Assembly (NCBI RefSeq): GCF_027596085.1
Contig: NC_072470.1
Span: 3,771,688 to 3,835,687, forward strand
Source: Anoplopoma fimbria
Taxonomy: Eukaryota > Chordata > Actinopteri > Perciformes > Anoplopomatidae
Length of the DNA: 64,000 bases
Direction: 5' to 3'
In this document: positions 26,067-55,600 of the stretch, in pieces
How positions within the stretch are numbered: the first letter of the stretch is position 1
How the letters are laid out: every line of letters begins with the position of its first letter
Notes under the pieces: model-generated
Seen by the model: the letters and a program-made list of their open reading frames with translations, nothing else
What the model was told of the DNA's origin: nothing
Databases searched by the model: none
Translations under genes and position numbers: made by a program

Positions 26067-26415
26067 TCTAGAGCTGCAACTAGTGATTATTGTCTTTATC
26101 TATGGATCTCTTTATTATTTTTTAGGTTAATTGATTTATTATTTAGTCTATAAAATGTCAGAAAATAGAGAAAAACGTCCATTGTGAGCTCCCAGAGCTG
26201 CAATTGTCATTAAAAACTGTCTTAAATTTAACGATGTAAAGCAGCAAATTATCACATTTGATAAGCTGGTGAATATTTAAAACCCTGAACTATTATTATT
26301 AATGTATAAAAAATGTCTTCAATCCAATTTGTTGACTATTTTCTGTTAATCAACTGACTGATTGACTGACTATTGAATTATGAATTAGAATTATATAATT
26401 ATTTTGGTTGCAGTT
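26067..26415. mobile_element. degenerate teleost MITE-like element
   Basis: The left end AGAGCTGCAACTAGTGATTA and the right end GGTTGCAG form imperfect terminal inverted repeats (CTGCAAC / GTTGCAG). The interior TCTATAAAATGTCAGAAAA and repeated ATTGATTTATT-type segments match my memory of a non-autonomous DNA element very common in percomorph genomes. It is about 350 bp, has no coding capacity and is diverged. I do not give a family name because I cannot search a repeat library. Confidence 0.6.
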
Positions 26416-26698
26416 TGTTTTTAATTCCATATTTTAAAAATGTTAGTGAACTTATAAAATAAAATGAGCCTAAAATTTCTTCACAATTTTTGCTATTTTT
26501 ACAAAATTCCCAGCATCTCGTATTGCTGCTCATATTAATATATGCATGTTTATGGTTTTCAGTATTCAGCTGTAAACACACACATGTCAACGCACCACCG
26601 TCCCTTTATTATTCCTCACATCTGCTTTATGAGCTCTGTTTTCTACTTTATATTAACGTGCAGGTGCTTCTCCTTCTTTACAATTTACATTTATGCAT

Positions 26699-26699
<1 letters not shown>

Positions 26700-26733
<34 letters not shown>
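26700..26733. repeat. (CA)17 microsatellite
   Basis: Perfect CA tract of 34 bp. Confidence 0.95.
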
Positions 26734-26735
<2 letters not shown>

Positions 26736-26922
26736 GCCCCGCAAATTTCAAATAGTTTAAAGCACTCGCTGCATTCATTCAGCTCGCAGCATAAAAAGGT
26801 TCCTTTATAGTGGAGGGGAAATTAGCGCTGGTCTCTCTTCTGTGAGCGAGAAGCACCGCTTTGCCTGCGACGACTCCAAAACTGGAAGCAGTTCACCCAG
26901 CAAACGTTTTCTTTTCCCCCCT

Positions 26923-26924
<2 letters not shown>

Positions 26925-27002
<78 letters not shown>
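26925..27002. repeat. (GT)39 microsatellite
   Basis: Perfect GT tract of 78 bp, then a short TGTGTC variant run to about 27021. Confidence 0.95.
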
Positions 27003-27003
<1 letters not shown>

Positions 27004-27139
27004 TGTGTCTGTGTCTGTGTGTATTTGGTTAGTTACAGTAATTACGGCCCAATAACTGACAGCCAAAACCAAGCAGGAGAAAGTAGAAGGGGGCTGTTTT
27101 TTCCTCAGCCCCGCGCAGCCTCGCTGCCGAACATCTGCT

Positions 27140-27230
27140 GAGAGATTTGCATATTAATTAACCCATATTAACTCTAATTATTCTGGGAAATTATCAAATA
27201 AATTAAATTTTCTAATTTTAACCGTTTTTT
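27140..27230. promoter_or_regulatory. candidate POU/homeodomain site cluster
   Basis: An octamer ATTTGCAT at 27145-27152 runs into TATTAATTAACCC, followed by TCTAATTATTCTGGG and several AAATTA cores. The 90-bp block is flanked by a (TG)n tract upstream and a poly(C) stretch downstream. Confidence 0.35.
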
Positions 27231-30200
27231 CTCCCCCCCCCTTTTCCCGTTTGCTTGACGTGTGTCAGGGTAACGTCAGCTCACCTGAACCGGAATATAA
27301 AATATATAATCTCTAACCCCCCCCGACTCCGCTCACACAGTTCCTCCCCCTAACCTCCCCCTTCTCTACCAACATCTCCCTCCTCTCTTCTCTGAATTCT
27401 CCCTCCCACTCTCCTGGCCTGGGAGTCCTGAGGGCAGCCAGGGAAGCTTTTGTGTGTCTTTTTTATTCTTCTTCTTTGGCTTGTGTGACGAGGAGGAGGC
27501 GAGGGAGGGAGGGAGAAGGGGGAGGTTTACTTCGAACATTTGTTGGAGGCAGGAACATGTGTGAACTGGGGGAGGAGGAGGAGGAGGAGGAGGAGGGAGG
27601 GGGGCACAGATGGTGAATCCATGCAGGACCCAGCAAAGGTGGGACCTCTGAGCTGTTGAGCAAACCTCCCAGCTCTCCCTAACCTCCCTCTCTCCCTCAC
27701 CCTCTCCCTCCCTCCCTAGCCTGTTGCTCGGGCCTCCTCGGCAAATAAATGGGACTTTAATTGAATTAGAGTCAGTGCTGCTGCGAGGGTCTCCTCGCGG
27801 ACAAAGCCCAGCGGCCGTTTGACGGATGCGTGGCGACGAGCTGGAAGTTTCCCCATCGACACAAAAAGAAAATCATTTAGGTGTTATAGGTGATTTAGAG
27901 AGAGACATTTGTGGAGGTCTTAAAATGGGAGTTTAAGTGTCAAATGGTCAACAAAATAATAATTTATTTTTGCTATGATTAATTGCAGTTTCATGCTTTT
28001 GGTTGTAAATGTTGCATTGGCTTGTTTACACGTCAATGCAGCTAAAGGACTCTAGATTTACATGTTTTTACACTCTGAAAAACAGATTTTTTTTAGTTCA
28101 TTTGGCTTTAAAATAGTCTGTACTTGTGTAGCTTCTCACTACATTGATGCATCAGAAACTTAAAGTCACTTTACTCTTAATTTAAAAGGGCTAGAAGCGT
28201 CTCTTAAACACCTAAATTGTAAACCAGTTCTGTCCTCAACAACTCATATCAGTCAAACACTTCACTCCTCAGCGACACCCTTCCCCCTCTCTGCAGACAC
28301 GCACACACACTGCCCAGACAGACACACACACACACACACACACTCTCCCAGGTTGCGTTTACACTTCACTGAGTTTTCACCATTCATCGTCTCTCCCGAG
28401 CCCCCCCCCGCCTCACCCCTCACTCTCTCTCTGTCTCTTTTCAGGGCTTTTGTTTGCCCTCTGCCACCGTCCTTTCACCGACTTGGCCCTGATTTGCCCC
28501 TTGTGCTCGATCGCACCATTATACTGAGACAAGATAGCACAAAATATCCAAACATGTCTCTGCTATTCTTTTGTGCGGCCGTGACTCGGGGGTTTGAGTC
28601 CGGACCTGGACGGCGGTGTTTGAAGGAAAAATCACGAGATGAAGATACATTATTTTAAACATAGTAATCTTTAAATTTCACCAGTTTGGTCAAATAGTTG
28701 AGGATAAGTGTAAGTCTTTAAAAATCAAGTTTAATATGTATTAATTTAGTGAATTTAAATGTCAGATATTTTTTGATTATTCTGAATTTTATTGTCTCTT
28801 ATTAAAATATTTTTTTTGATTGTTTTTGAAAAATTTATAAAAGGTTTTACTTGTTGATGACGATGTTTAAATGAACATCTGCCAGCTTTTCTAATTATAG
28901 TGCTTTATTTTATTAGCAAATACAATAATATACCAAGAAAAAGGGAAATTTAAATAAAGATGGTTGCAAAAAGAAAATGCAAAATAGAAACATGTCGTAG
29001 AATTATCATAGTAAACTCTGTAGGTGTGAGCTTTCCATCAGGAGTGAGACTTAGAGAAGAGTTTAAACTGCTGCAGACAGGAACAATGGCAGACAAAAGG
29101 TCATCATGAGAATCCACTACCGTTGGCTGTAGCCACAAGGCAGCGACCTCGCTTCCACCTTAATGCCCTCCCACACACACACACACTCTGACTCACACAC
29201 ACTTCTGCTTCCCCATCTCCCTCGCAGCCATCCAGGTGATCCGCCTGGCTCACATTCATGAGACAGGGAGCGAGCGTGAGCAGTTATCGTCCAATAGGGA
29301 GAATGTCCCGGCTCATTATCGGCGTAGGAGGCCGAGCGTGTCACCTGGAGCTAAGCCCCGACACTCGACTACAAAAAGTCAGCCGGGGTTAGCGTGAGAG
29401 CGCGAACGTGGGTGTTACTCATTCTCCCCGAAGCCATCACCTCCACCGCCGGCCTGCCGAGCAGAGAGAGCTCTCCAGACTCCAGCAGGAAGGGCTTTCA
29501 CAGCAGCCTCCTCTGGGCTCTGGACCCCAGCTTTGGGATCGTTAAATAAATCAGATTATACCTGTTAGCTGCAGAGGGCAGGCGTAACACCTCTGAACCT
29601 CACTGATGCAGCTGCAGAAGGGAAGATTTTAATGTATAAATACGTCTGAAATTGGAGAAAAGTTTCCCTTTCTCTCAAATATATGGACATTTGGTTCTAT
29701 AATGGTGCATTAGTGAATATCTGGGTTATGAAACACTTGAAACTTTTCATTTCATCACCTCGAGGAAAGCTTATATTCTGATTTTATTTTGCAGCTTGAA
29801 AGAAAATATTTATGCGTACATACCATACATACACAGGTTTTTAAAAACGGATGCATGGGTTCAACATCAAAGACACAAGTTGGCGGTTGCGTATTCCACA
29901 GAGTGTCTTTGAATACAGCATGTGGTCAGACTACGGTGGTCAAACGTGCACGCAGAGTGAGTTATCTCTGGGTTTTTGTGGGAGTTGATTTAAAGGCTTT
30001 ATTTTTTATCCTGTCAAACCTGACGCTTTGTAAATACAATCATTTTAGATTCGGAGCACTAAATTCATTCCCCTGACTTCTCAGTGTTGCCTTTGCTATT
30101 ATTTTCCTTTTTCTTCTTTATTTATTTTCATCAAAGGAATGATGAGGTTTTAATAAGACTCTCTGGGTCTCTCTCAGGCTGTCACCGCTGATGCTTCTAG

Positions 30201-33200
30201 CCTTCCTAATCAATATACAATATTCCTCTCCTCTCTGTACTTTTTTTTGTGTGAGTGACAGAATAATGCCAGGCCCGTGAAAGGGTTATGTCAGATAGTT
30301 TAAAACCCGATATTAAACAAGAGTTGCGCTGTTACGTGTGTCATTTTAATTATCTGCAGAACTCAAGTCAAACAGTCTCCCTTTTATTTACCTTTAAACG
30401 GTGGGAGAAATAAAAAAAAAAAGAGAAGAAAGAAACCAAACAGGTAGTAAGAGTTTGTAAAGCGTTGCTTTTGTTGAGGATGACACTTAAGGTAAGAGAA
30501 GGAGACGGGAAGGAGAGGAGTAAACATTATCTTTTCTTTGTCTTTCCCTCTCCTCAGCAACACAAAAGGCTGATTAGGAGCGAGGTTTGGAGAGGGGGAG
30601 GGGGAGGGGGGGGGGGGGGCGAAATAACTGCCTGCGTAATATTAGTAGGTTAGAATTACTTTGTTGCGTGACACAATACCAATAGATGCTTCATGCTCGC
30701 AGAGGGAGAGGCTCCTGTCAGCGGTGGCACCTAAACAATGGCGGCTTTCTTGACGTTAATACTACGCGTTTGACTTGACGAGCACCCCACTGTCATTTTG
30801 CCTTCTTGGAGGTATACGTTGAATGCGGGGAGGAGACAGCTGACGTTCGGAGAAGATTGCATCTACTGTAGCTCTCGGAGACAGTTCAACGCCCCCCCGT
30901 GCTTCAGTTTGTTCAGAAAAGTTGAGAGAGATAAGAAAAAAACCAGCGGGAGACAGAAATAAAATGAAAGCTCCACTTCTTAACTCTGACGATCTAAATT
31001 CTCAATCATGCCCTGAAAAGTTTGAAGCACAGAAGGTCCACACTGCTGCACTCCCTCATTCCCTATGTGGGAGTGTTGAAGTCAGACGGTGTGCGTTGCC
31101 GCGGTGGATGTGTTGCTAAACAAAAAGAAGCTCCCTCGCTCCTTTTATTGGGGAAGAATGGGCCCTTTAAAACCTGTCCAGCCTTAGATAATTTCATTCA
31201 GCCGGCCTCTGCTCCGCCGTCATTGAATCTGCATCCAGAGATCAGGTTCACAGCGACGGGTTGATAGCTTCCCAAGCCTCTCGGCCTTTTGTTCTACCGG
31301 CCCCCTCCTCTGCAAGTTTAGGGGGGGGGACACAGAGCTGATGGGACGTTTCTGAGAAAAGTTCAAAACCTCAGAGGTGACGGGCCTTTAAATTCAGAAA
31401 TGACATTTAGTTGTTTTGACGAGACGTTGAGTTTGTTACACTCAAATATACGTTAAGTTAAACAGGTAGAGGCTACTTTATTTCAAAGTATACATCTAAC
31501 TTTTTAAATAAAGGCACAAAATCAATTGTACCAAGGTAGATGTGGACCACCCAGGACTTCCTAACGTCTCTCTCTCCTGGGTCTCCAGCCTGCGTTGCCT
31601 TTTTTGTCATCTCCAAGGAGCATTACTGAGTCTGAACTTGCCTAAACCCTTGTGATCACACCTCTTGAAAAGGTTTTGTTTCCTCCGTCGATTGGTATTC
31701 GAGGCAGGTCAGCGCACTCCCACCCTCCCCCTCCTCCTCCCCCCTCCGCCTGCCCACCCCCGTCTCCCCTCCCACGTTTGAAAGCCCTGTTTTCATTTTA
31801 ATTTGCACCTGTTGTGCAGTTGTTCGCTGAAGGCAAGTGCGGACCAGTCAATCGTGGGGGGACGTGTTAGGAGGAGATGTGGGGAGGCTTATCTTTTGAT
31901 ATGTATAATGTCCTCAGAAATGTCATGCATGAACTTCATCTGCTCGGCGCTCTTGATTCTGGGAGGGTTCAAGAGGCAGGGACACAAAATACGGCACGTA
32001 AAAATGTTGTAATTAAGCTTGTGGATTACACAATGTGAGGCGTTTTACATATTATACACTATTTATGTTCTAGTTGAAACATCTCAAAGCTATTATATAT
32101 AAATCTGTTGATTTTCACCAAAGACTTATGAGCTTGCTGCAGGTTTTTTTTATTACTCTAAAGCATAAATTCAACTAAAGCACATTAAAAAAGCCTCCAC
32201 CTCCTCACTATGGAGTCTGGTTCCTCCCATTGATTGGCTCCTACCGCAGAACATTCTTGCACGAGCTGCCAATGAGGTGTGTCCCCATGTGATGCCACGC
32301 TTCTGGCTCTCCTAGCAGCTCCATCTGCACTGCTCCAATAAGTCCTCTGACGTCCTCCTCTGCCACGATTTACGCTGCGGCGAGCATGCGCTGAGAACCT
32401 GCCGACGTTGGTGACTAATTTGCACGCGAGCCACCTTTGATTGAGTTCACAGCCCTTATTTACAGGCCGTCTATTTTAAGAAAAGCCGGCATATGTCTGG
32501 GACCTGGGTGTTGTGGGAGCAGGCGGGCCTGTTTTCAGTGTGTGTGTGTGTGTGTGTGAGGGTGTGTGTGGTATGTATGTCAGCCTATACCTCCTTGCAT
32601 GTGTGCACTCAATAGGCCTTAAGGTTCTGTCATATTTTCATATGTTGGGAAACATTTATATTTATGTTCACGGTTCACCAGCGATGCAAATGTAAAGACA
32701 TCCGAGGGGTACATGTGATGAATAATCTTAATGACTACAGGTTGAGCCTTTTGTATGCACAGCAGCGACATGTGTAATATAGGACGAGCTATGCGGAGCA
32801 TCTGAAACGTGACGGGTATGCTCCGGAGCTGAGCCGTCCTGAAAGGTGCAGCTCGTTGGCATCCCAGGCATGTGAGCAGGACTGAAAATTAGTGGCTATT
32901 TTGGCTCGCATCTCCTCGACAGCTGTCTGCCCACCGCTGCGGTTCAGTCACAGATTCCAGTCGCGGATGCTGTAATTAGGGTGTAACCCAAAAAAAAAAA
33001 GAAGCGCCTACGCCTTGGACTGAGCAGTGATGTGGGGTGACCTTTTTAATCTGGGAATAAACCTCAATTTCCAAAACAAGTCCAAATCCTTTTTCAGACT
33101 CCTCTGTCATTAATGTTTAGAGTTTAATCACTCAGCTGACACTTGGAACTAGCACACGCCTTCATTGCTCAATCAATAACGTTACAAGCTGCCAGTAATG

Positions 33201-33329
33201 ACCAGCACATTTAGAAATATGAGAAATGTGAAAGCTAACAGTATCGGATCGTAAGGATTATTGCTACAGTAAAACACCCCATTATTTCTCTACAGTACTG
33301 ACCTTCCTTTGTCTCTCTGTTTCCAACAG

Positions 33330-51847
<18,518 letters not shown>

Positions 51848-51922
51848 TCGGCGAAGACGGCGGCGACGACGACGTAACAAAAGCTTCCCATCTTAAGAGT
51901 TTTAAATTTCTCTCTTTCGGTT

Positions 51923-51929
51923 CAGTATT
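51923..51929 (+). promoter_or_regulatory. miR-200b/200c/429 seed match (7-mer) in zeb2 3' UTR
   Basis: CAGTATT, complementary to bases 2-8 of the miR-200b/c/429 family (seed AAUACUG). It lies 76 nt after the stop codon and is followed by C, so it is a 7-mer-m8 rather than an 8-mer. Confidence 0.5.
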
Positions 51930-52329
51930 CTTACCTGCTCGGTTTAAAACGCCGTGTTTTAAGCCGTACGTGCACGTGCCTGAAGCTTCCGGGAAGCTTT
52001 CTCTGACAGACTCCTCGACGGGGGGAAGAAAGATGTCTGCCGAACAAGACATGGACTCAAAAGTCAAATCTGGAGGAGGTCGTTGAGGAAAGGGAGGCAT
52101 GGGTTTGTGAAATAAGCTGCATTATGCAAACCGAACAATGAATAAATGAATACATTTCAAAAAATGTACAGTACTAAGGCCTAAAAATATGTGTGGTGCT
52201 AACCTCCTGAAATAAACCCCCTGTGTTCCATAGTATTTATAGCACAACTAGTGACTTGTACAAATTGCACTCCGCTTCTATAATCATGAACAAAAATAAT
52301 AAAAAGTATTGCCTATGTATATATTTATA

Positions 52330-52336
52330 CAGTGTT
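52330..52336 (+). promoter_or_regulatory. miR-141/200a seed match (7-mer) in zeb2 3' UTR
   Basis: CAGTGTT, complementary to bases 2-8 of miR-141/200a (seed AACACUG), followed by G. It is the only match to this sub-family that I saw in the UTR. Confidence 0.45.
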
Positions 52337-52390
52337 GGAAAAAGAGCAGTAGTGTCTACACTACAGTCCTTCGATATTACCTTTGTTATC

Positions 52391-52432
52391 ACCTACCTAC
52401 CTACCTACCTACCTACCTACCTACCTACCTAC
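52391..52432. repeat. (ACCT)10 microsatellite in zeb2 3' UTR
   Basis: Ten and a half ACCT units, perfect, between the miR-141/200a match and the first miR-205 match. Confidence 0.95.
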
Positions 52433-52502
52433 GGTGTTGTCTTTACTTTTTGCCACAAACATCTCCAGCCACACTATTTTAGGCCTCTTGAATCAACGTC
52501 AG

Positions 52503-52510
52503 ATGAAGGA
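52503..52510 (+). promoter_or_regulatory. miR-205 8-mer seed match in zeb2 3' UTR
   Basis: ATGAAGGA is a full 8-mer match to the miR-205 seed (microRNA 5' end UCCUUCAU). miR-205 is an established regulator of ZEB1 and ZEB2 in mammals. Confidence 0.55.
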
Positions 52511-52531
52511 ATTTAAAAACAAAAAGACTGT

Positions 52532-52538
52532 ATGAAGG
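52532..52538 (+). promoter_or_regulatory. miR-205 7-mer seed match in zeb2 3' UTR
   Basis: ATGAAGG followed by C, so a 7-mer-m8 match to miR-205. It starts 29 nt after the start of the preceding 8-mer site, a spacing within the range at which neighbouring sites are known to cooperate. Confidence 0.45.
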
Positions 52539-52617
52539 CGCTTAGAGGAAAGAAAACCTTCATTTTAAGGGAAAATACAGTTTATGGACAGAAGGTATGG
52601 GGGGGGGGGGTAAAAAA

Positions 52618-52625
52618 ATGAAGGA
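52618..52625 (+). promoter_or_regulatory. second miR-205 8-mer seed match in zeb2 3' UTR
   Basis: ATGAAGGA again, immediately downstream of a G run (52599-52610) and a short A run. This is the third miR-205 seed match within about 125 nt. Confidence 0.55.
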
Positions 52626-52754
52626 CGAAGCCTTTGTAAGGTGTTTTTGATAAGAAAAAAAGAAGCCTTATATGCAAACCTTTTAACCTGTGTGTTTTCT
52701 GCAAGTGCCACCCTCGTATTGTGTAAAAGGAAGGTTCATTTTTGTCACCAGCTT

Positions 52755-52762
52755 CAGTATTA
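52755..52762 (+). promoter_or_regulatory. miR-200b/200c/429 8-mer seed match
   Basis: CAGTATTA is a perfect 8-mer target for miR-200b/c/429. It is the first of three identical 8-mers within 140 nt, spaced 45 and 84 nt start to start. Confidence 0.65.
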
Positions 52763-52799
52763 TGAAATGGTTCACCGTTGTTCTTTGAAGCATCCGTGT

Positions 52800-52807
52800 C
52801 AGTATTA
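52800..52807 (+). promoter_or_regulatory. miR-200b/200c/429 8-mer seed match
   Basis: CAGTATTA, the second 8-mer of the cluster, in the context gtgtCAGTATTAagac. Confidence 0.65.
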
Positions 52808-52883
52808 AGACTTATAGGCAGCAGGTCCTTAGTTTACATTATGTTGTGCAATGTTTTCTCAGTTTCTTTACTTTTAACTTTGT

Positions 52884-52891
52884 CAGTATTA
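52884..52891 (+). promoter_or_regulatory. miR-200b/200c/429 8-mer seed match
   Basis: CAGTATTA, the third 8-mer of the cluster, just before the long T run at 52901-52922. The context is ttgtCAGTATTAcacc. Confidence 0.65.
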
Positions 52892-53428
52892 CACCAAACC
52901 TTTTTTTTTTTTTTTTTTTTTTGAAAACAACAAATTGCATTCATTTTATTTGTAGGTTGAAAAAAAACAAAACATTATTTATGTGGCCCATTTTATATTT
53001 CCTAATTTTATTTATTTCATACTGTTGTGTACAGTACTATAGTTCTTCAATATATAGATATATTTTAGTAAAAAGGAACATGGTGTCGATCATAGGGGCA
53101 AATTTTACGTAAAGAGAGCATTTATTGTGTTTTGAAACATTGTGAAATGCGAAGTTTAATCTTATTTTATTTTATTTCCTTTTATTTTCCAGTTACTGGA
53201 AAATTCCAAATTTGGGAACTTTTATACAATTGTGAAAACACTGTATTTTCGACTGAAAAATTCCACTTTCTTCATCTTTGTTTCTTTTTTTAAGCTAAAA
53301 AAAATGAAGAGGGACTGTTAAATACTATGTATGATATCATGACTGAAGAAGAATCTTTCCTGAAATGTCTTTGTAAAAGTATTATTGAATTCTTAATTTG
53401 TAATTTCTCTTGAAAATGACCCTGCTCG

Positions 53429-53434
53429 AATAAA
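53429..53434 (+). terminator. zeb2: probable distal polyadenylation signal of zeb2
   Basis: AATAAA in the context ctcgAATAAAagtagcc, with a downstream GT-containing stretch (tcatgtttattc) beginning about 35 nt later. It is the last AATAAA in more than 1 kb and follows the cluster of microRNA seed matches, so transcripts ending here keep all of them. Earlier AATAAA copies at 52141, 52211 and 52298 could give shorter isoforms that lack most of those sites. Confidence 0.55.
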
Positions 53435-53877
53435 AGTAGCCAAATTACAGAGTACCAAACCTCAGCGCTTCATGTTTATTCACAGAGAAGAAACAACGCC
53501 GGCCTCAAGTCACTTTACATTCTCTCCAAAAGGAGGAAAACTGGAAATCTTTTTCTTCTCATATTCATTTTATACAGAAACCACTGTGCTTCTCATTATT
53601 ATGTTAATTACATACATTTTTAATTCTCGTATTCAAGTGGATCAAAGTGAACTGACCCCGGCTCTGCTGCTTATTACATCTCATTTAGGTTAAACCAAAC
53701 ATATATTCTACATATTTTCCACCTGTATTTGTTTTACACTTTATCAGCAGTCACACCACAATGATTATCTACCAGTATTTAAGGAATAAGGCTATATTTT
53801 ATTAATTGTCAGCCATTAAAAGACCAAAAGCAACAAAAATGTATCCTATTAGTATTACCTTATACGTTTTGCACTGT

Positions 53878-53879
<2 letters not shown>

Positions 53880-53950
<71 letters not shown>
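53880..53950. repeat. (CA)n microsatellite
   Basis: Perfect tract of about 71 bp, 430 bp after the inferred poly(A) signal. Confidence 0.95.
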
Positions 53951-53952
<2 letters not shown>

Positions 53953-54834
53953 CTGCCACCATAAATACTGACTACAGCACCAAATGTGTGTTAATCCACC
54001 ACAGAAAATAGTCCCCAACAAATGCACCATTTCCTCCTGTTTTAGCTGCTTTTGATACAGTGACCAGCTGTTAAAGGAAATTACTGGGCCTGTTGTATTA
54101 ATGGAACTATATATTTGTGACACTTTTTTCTCATTAATGGTTTTAGTATTTTAATATGATTTGTTAAGAAATTGATAGAAAAATCAGCCTTGTCTTTCAG
54201 ATTCTAAATAACAATGAAAAGATGAGTCGTTTAAAGATTTTTTTTTTCCTTAAAAAATTTAATATGACAACAAGATTTCCAGATTTTTATTCATGGCAAT
54301 TTAATTCTGTAGAAATGTTCATAAAAGCACCTTTATTTCATATGTGTATCTTAGTGGGAATTTGTGCTAAAAGTATACAAATCCTTTAGCTGACTGATTG
54401 AAAAGGAAAGATAACTTCATAAACAATTGATTAAATCATTTATGAAGAAGAAATGGCAAATATTCGCTTCTGCCAGATTCTCAAATTTGAGGATTTCTAT
54501 CATTTTATAACATCTGAAAGCATCACCTTGGACTTACACTATTTCATACCCAGAATAAAACAGATCTAACAGATTAATCAATAATAGAAGACTAGTGCTT
54601 TGCTCTATGAACCTCCCATAATCTATTCATCGCTCCAGACACTAACAACACTTCCTCTTTTCCAAATCTCATCTTGAAACTTTCTTCAGTCTTCTGACAG
54701 GTGGACTCCAGCGGCGGAGTCCTCTCTCTGCTGAAGGAGACGCTCGACTCCATTAGCCACTCACACTGCGTTATGCAGATCAGGAGCAACATCAAAAGGC
54801 CCAGATGAAAGCGCCAAAGGTTGAGCGATGCCAA

Positions 54835-54990
54835 ACATCAGAACGCGCTTTGCATATTCCAATTTTGCTATCGATCGGCGTGCCGTCGGATCATTCGCAG
54901 ACCATCTCGCAGATAAAAGAGCGGGTCTTAAATGATTAGCTGATGAATTTGATAATGTGCTGTGAACCGCCTGAACAATTACACATGCGG
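54835..54990. promoter_or_regulatory. candidate enhancer in the 3' flank
   Basis: Contains CTTTGCATATTCC (octamer-like), GCTATCGATCGGC, AAATGATTAGCTGATGAATT (MEIS/PBX-like TGAT cores) and GAACAATTACAC. Unique sequence, motif texture only. Confidence 0.35.
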
Positions 54991-55394
54991 AAAAATGAGT
55001 GCGCGTGTCAGGACGAGCAAGAGGGAATCCTCTGGAGTATTTATATATCTCAACCTTCCTCTGCTTTTACATTTTACATCTGTTAGACTTGCATAGAGGC
55101 TGGGATTCACCGCTTTCCAAAGGGAAAGGTCAAAGGTCGAGATGGATGTGATGAAATATTCCTGCAACTGTAGAGAGAAGGTAGAAGCAGAGAGGGAACT
55201 GCTGAAAGAGAGGGTAAAAATGAAATGTATTAAGATTATTTAGAGGGAAAAAATTGAAGAAATGTGTGAAAGAAAGTAGAAAAAGACAAACTTCATTTTT
55301 CTTGAATGCAAATGCTGTAAATGTTATTTTTCTCTGAGGAGCTACGGGAGATGGAGAACGACTCTCCTTCGTTGTCAGTTTGAATTCCAGTTGT

Positions 55395-55600
55395 CACTCT
55401 TTGAATATCGGCTGATACTGATGTTGATCCAATTAGCCGATCAATACTGTCTGAGACCATTAGCCTCGGCTCAGAGGAGGAATGCTTTTAATTGCAATCA
55501 GGGCGCTGAATGGATTTTTCAGATTTTATTTTTCCCAATAATATGTTTAGATTGAATTATCGCCACTTGTGTAATTTTAAAATGGGTATAGACATAAATG
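55395..55600. promoter_or_regulatory. candidate enhancer in the 3' flank
   Basis: Contains CCAATTAGCCGATCAATAC, ACCATTAGCCTCGG (a second xATTAGCC core), CTTTTAATTGCAATCAGG and GATTGAATTATCGCC. Unique for about 200 bp. Motif texture only. Confidence 0.35.

Larger units (their letters stand above)
51848..53450 (+). other. zeb2: zeb2 3' untranslated region (inferred end)
   Basis: AT-rich sequence follows the TAA stop and contains several AATAAA hexamers (52141-52146, 52211-52216, 52298-52303, 53429-53434). The last is followed by a GT-rich stretch, and I infer it as the main distal poly(A) site, giving a UTR of about 1.6 kb. The UTR contains miR-200-family and miR-205 seed matches (listed separately), an (ACCT)n tract, a Pumilio-like TGTATATA at 52316-52323 and a long T run at 52901-52922. 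The 3' end is not proven by sequence alone; a further AATAAA lies at 54553-54558. Confidence 0.75.

Noticed and set aside
28560..28620. tRNA-like GGTTTGAGTCC sequence
   Set aside because: A T-loop-like string alone; no acceptor stem or A-box at the required distance.
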